Source: Coriobacteriales bacterium
GTDB lineage: Bacteria > Actinomycetota > Coriobacteriia > Coriobacteriales > UBA8131
Length of the DNA: 6,098 bases
Direction: 5' to 3'
Assembly (NCBI GenBank): GCA_031286245.1
Contig: JAITUO010000061.1
Coordinates: forward strand, 1-6,098
In this document: piece by piece, positions 5,701 through 6,098 of the stretch
Position numbering within the stretch: position 1 is the stretch's first letter
Layout: the number at the start of each line of letters is the position of its first letter
Made by a program: the position numbers and the translations under genes
Notes under the pieces: model-generated
What the model saw: only the letters and a program-made list of their open reading frames with translations
Told to the model about the DNA's origin: nothing
Database searches by the model: none

Positions 5701-6098
5701 CCGAACCCATAGCCGCCACAGATAAAGGCTCTGCCGCCAGACCAACCGACTCACCAGCCACCAAATACAAATCAGCAGCAGAAACCACTGCGGCGGATTG
5801 CATGCTTACTTGCACACCAACCATCACCAACAGACTGTTGCAGATCGCCTGCCAAGCGTAAGCTGACGTATAGCGGGCGTCAGCAATAGCCTGGGCCAGA
5901 TCAGCCGCCTGACGGGCTGCCGTAACCTGATCGACCAACTCTGAAGTTGCAGTACCGTCCAGGATAGCCTGAGCCAGCAGGCTTTCGAGATATCGCGCAA
6001 TCACTTCCAGCACAGCTGCCTGGGCTTGGGCACTATTGGCCTCACTCAGCATGGCATCAAACTGCCGGATGGCTTCTAACGCATCCTGCAAAACGCCG
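2702..6098 (-). CDS. Giant filamentous adhesin-like surface protein, coiled-coil and beta-helix repeats, three-helix membrane tail (5' truncated)
   Basis: The frame is open to the right edge of the window. A TTG at 6089-6091 could be read as a start but has no ribosome binding site and sits inside a continuous repeat unit, so the N-terminus is outside. Residues are counted from that TTG (1129 to the stop at 2702-2704). Residues 1-80 are Ala/Glu/Leu-rich coiled coil. Residues 105-415 are beta-helix-like repeats (LTAVGDIGS, GDIVLSAPEGSI) of the filamentous haemagglutinin/LktA-like adhesin kind. Residues 425-660 are a long coiled coil. Residues 668-930 are a second beta-helix block clearly homologous to 105-280. 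Residues 937-965 are a Pro-Glu stalk. Residues 1012-1036, 1062-1079 and 1086-1108 are three hydrophobic helices with RRRK and KKPRRR between the first two. A cell-surface fibre anchored in the membrane by its C-terminus is the likely role, perhaps in adhesion. The ligand is unknown. VPKTN at 986-990 resembles a sorting motif but lies 22 residues before the helix. Confidence 0.93.
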   Translation of the reverse strand, partial: GVLQDALEAIRQFDAMLSEANSAQAQAAVLEVIARYLESLLAQAILDGTATSELVDQVTAARQAADLAQAIADARYTSAYAWQAICNSLLVMVGVQVSMQSAAVVSAADLYLVAGESVGLAAEPLSVAAMGSVNGNAPDGIFLAGIADLTTLGELVTAGKLAVVTSGDISQSSVLIAVAVVDLGSLFGSVGAADAFIQLGTEYLSGYAEHFYVENIGDLVTGLIHSKELELIVHGDLDADSSLLVNISGGNAKLVVDGRVADIGEPLRVDLSGSLTVDAYGEISVYDLADLDLVANSQTSQVNAQAVGNVNLANSDGQDLVVGLVIAGGVASIDSERNLVEGNRYGADATVTAHSVYLTAVGDIGSADQLFAIDIAAELGGWLAGIAADIYITEVHGDLVVAMLKSTVGDIVLSAPEGSILDRGDTGAVLKLALEALRAANNARVAAESAESRAKILEEYARRLEALLLKAEADRQAALAALTEAEDELDRIALELDQAEADRLLAEQVLADTEQRILDLEQLLAEIEAILADDSLTAAERSALIVLLLGGEDLDVLTAELATLIGLLPDLEADLADLDGLVGELSARLEAQQSVVDELDAAYQAALLAEAEALSAAVAARQAASDQRLAADTLRVVADALQAAAETALEAALDVAFDVALHQPPAIQAAGNLDLYAANTVGTSKRPLSVAVGGVVNARAAKGVFIAGVGDLKLGKIETDDKAEIIAIGDLSSDGTVISIPEIDLSSLLGDVGKPGEVGKPGEVGKPGEPIVLAVDRLSGYAKQGFYVKNLKSVEIGTIQASTVDLVVEGDVTAALGTDANIIADDLSLTATGDVGSHGSPLRLAADRLTVHGRNLFLHLLIDTTIHQIIGKDIWISGDAYIWADADLPADQYHIIGDNLDIEAFGDIGAPDMYMRVWIPGSLRAVSKYLDVYLINYYHEPEPEPEPEPGPGPIPRPQPGLEPAPGEEIRVRETPPGVKGPIIIIPEVPKTNGGNGGKTDDGKQDGKGIDIFDNWALMNLIMMLLGLLMALLLFVLLFRRRKEQSGLERWRAKKPRRRVVIGRSVSLLLGLAAVGLFVLTENITGSMILADIWTIPHAIIIATQTLISLVFRNPDKGGGKPVAALGETGGL
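3253..3280 (-). repeat. Hexanucleotide repeat coding the Glu-Pro stalk
   Basis: About four and a half copies of a GGCTCT-type hexamer (plus strand) code consecutive Glu-Pro pairs (EPEPEPEPEP). A looser Pro-rich stretch (GPGPIPRPQPG) follows. Unit length is six, so copy-number changes would keep the reading frame. It forms the rigid spacer between the beta-helix region and the membrane tail. Confidence 0.85.
3792..3845 (-). repeat. Three 18-bp tandem repeats coding VGKPGE (collagen-like insert)
   Basis: Copies lie at 3792-3809, 3810-3827 and 3828-3845 and are nearly identical (one or two changes each). They code three copies of the hexapeptide VGKPGE at about residues 750-767 of the adhesin. 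The matching place in the other beta-helix block (residues 186-195, GSVGAADAF) has no such repeat, so the array expanded locally in this block. Confidence 0.9.
4112..4819 (-). other. Long coiled-coil segment of the adhesin
   Basis: Residues 425-660 are almost entirely Ala, Leu, Glu, Asp, Gln and Arg in heptad-like spacing with no Pro until near position 567, for example ELDRIALELDQAEADRLLAE. The first 46 residues (ALEALRAANN...ILEEYARRLEALLLKA) match the start of the window-edge coiled coil (ALEAIRQFDA...VLEVIARYLESLLAQA). About 140 residues of further coiled coil follow that the first unit lacks. Confidence 0.85.

Noticed and set aside
6089..6091. TTG as start codon of the adhesin
   Set aside because: The frame stays open to the window edge, no ribosome binding site precedes it, and it lies inside a repeat unit that has clearly begun earlier.

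Overview
The window looks like Gram-positive chromosomal DNA of medium GC. Coriobacteriia (Actinomycetota) are the best guess and other anaerobic Firmicutes-like lineages are possible. This rests on three things. The large surface protein ends in a three-helix membrane tail around a 'WALMNL...VLTENITGSMILADIWT' type core, which I associate with such bacteria. The nuclease-like gene begins and ends like a family I recall as common in Coriobacteriia. Shine-Dalgarno sites are strong (AAGGAG, AGAAGGA). This is recall and inference, not a search.

Layout, left to right. Positions 1-801 (+) hold the C-terminal 266 codons of a secreted or surface protein with an acidic, Pro/Ala-rich repeat tail. A 13-bp hairpin at 834-863 closes it. 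Positions 1045-2010 (-) hold a 321-aa PD-(D/E)XK (DUF559/Vsr-like) nuclease-like protein, clearly AT-richer than the large gene. Its upstream region carries a long, nearly perfect inverted repeat (arms 2026-2067 and 2144-2185), with nested palindromes in each arm. A 33-codon small ORF with an ideal ribosome binding site runs across one arm. A tRNA-Pro(CGG) gene with encoded CCA lies at 2354-2430 (-). Positions 2431-2701 hold a second, nested inverted repeat just past the stop of the large gene. Positions 2702-6098 (-) hold a giant filamentous adhesin-like protein (at least 1131 codons here, N-terminus outside). It is built as repeated [coiled coil + beta-helix] units, then a Pro-Glu stalk and the membrane tail.

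Functionally, two cell-surface genes converge from the outside on a short central region holding a tRNA and a nuclease-like gene. The most unusual element is the 160-bp inverted-repeat region between the tRNA and the nuclease gene. It sits exactly against the nuclease ribosome binding site and could be an invertible (phase-variable) switch, a leader-RNA stem controlled by a small peptide, or a small non-autonomous mobile element. The sequence alone does not decide between these, and no recombinase is present in the window.
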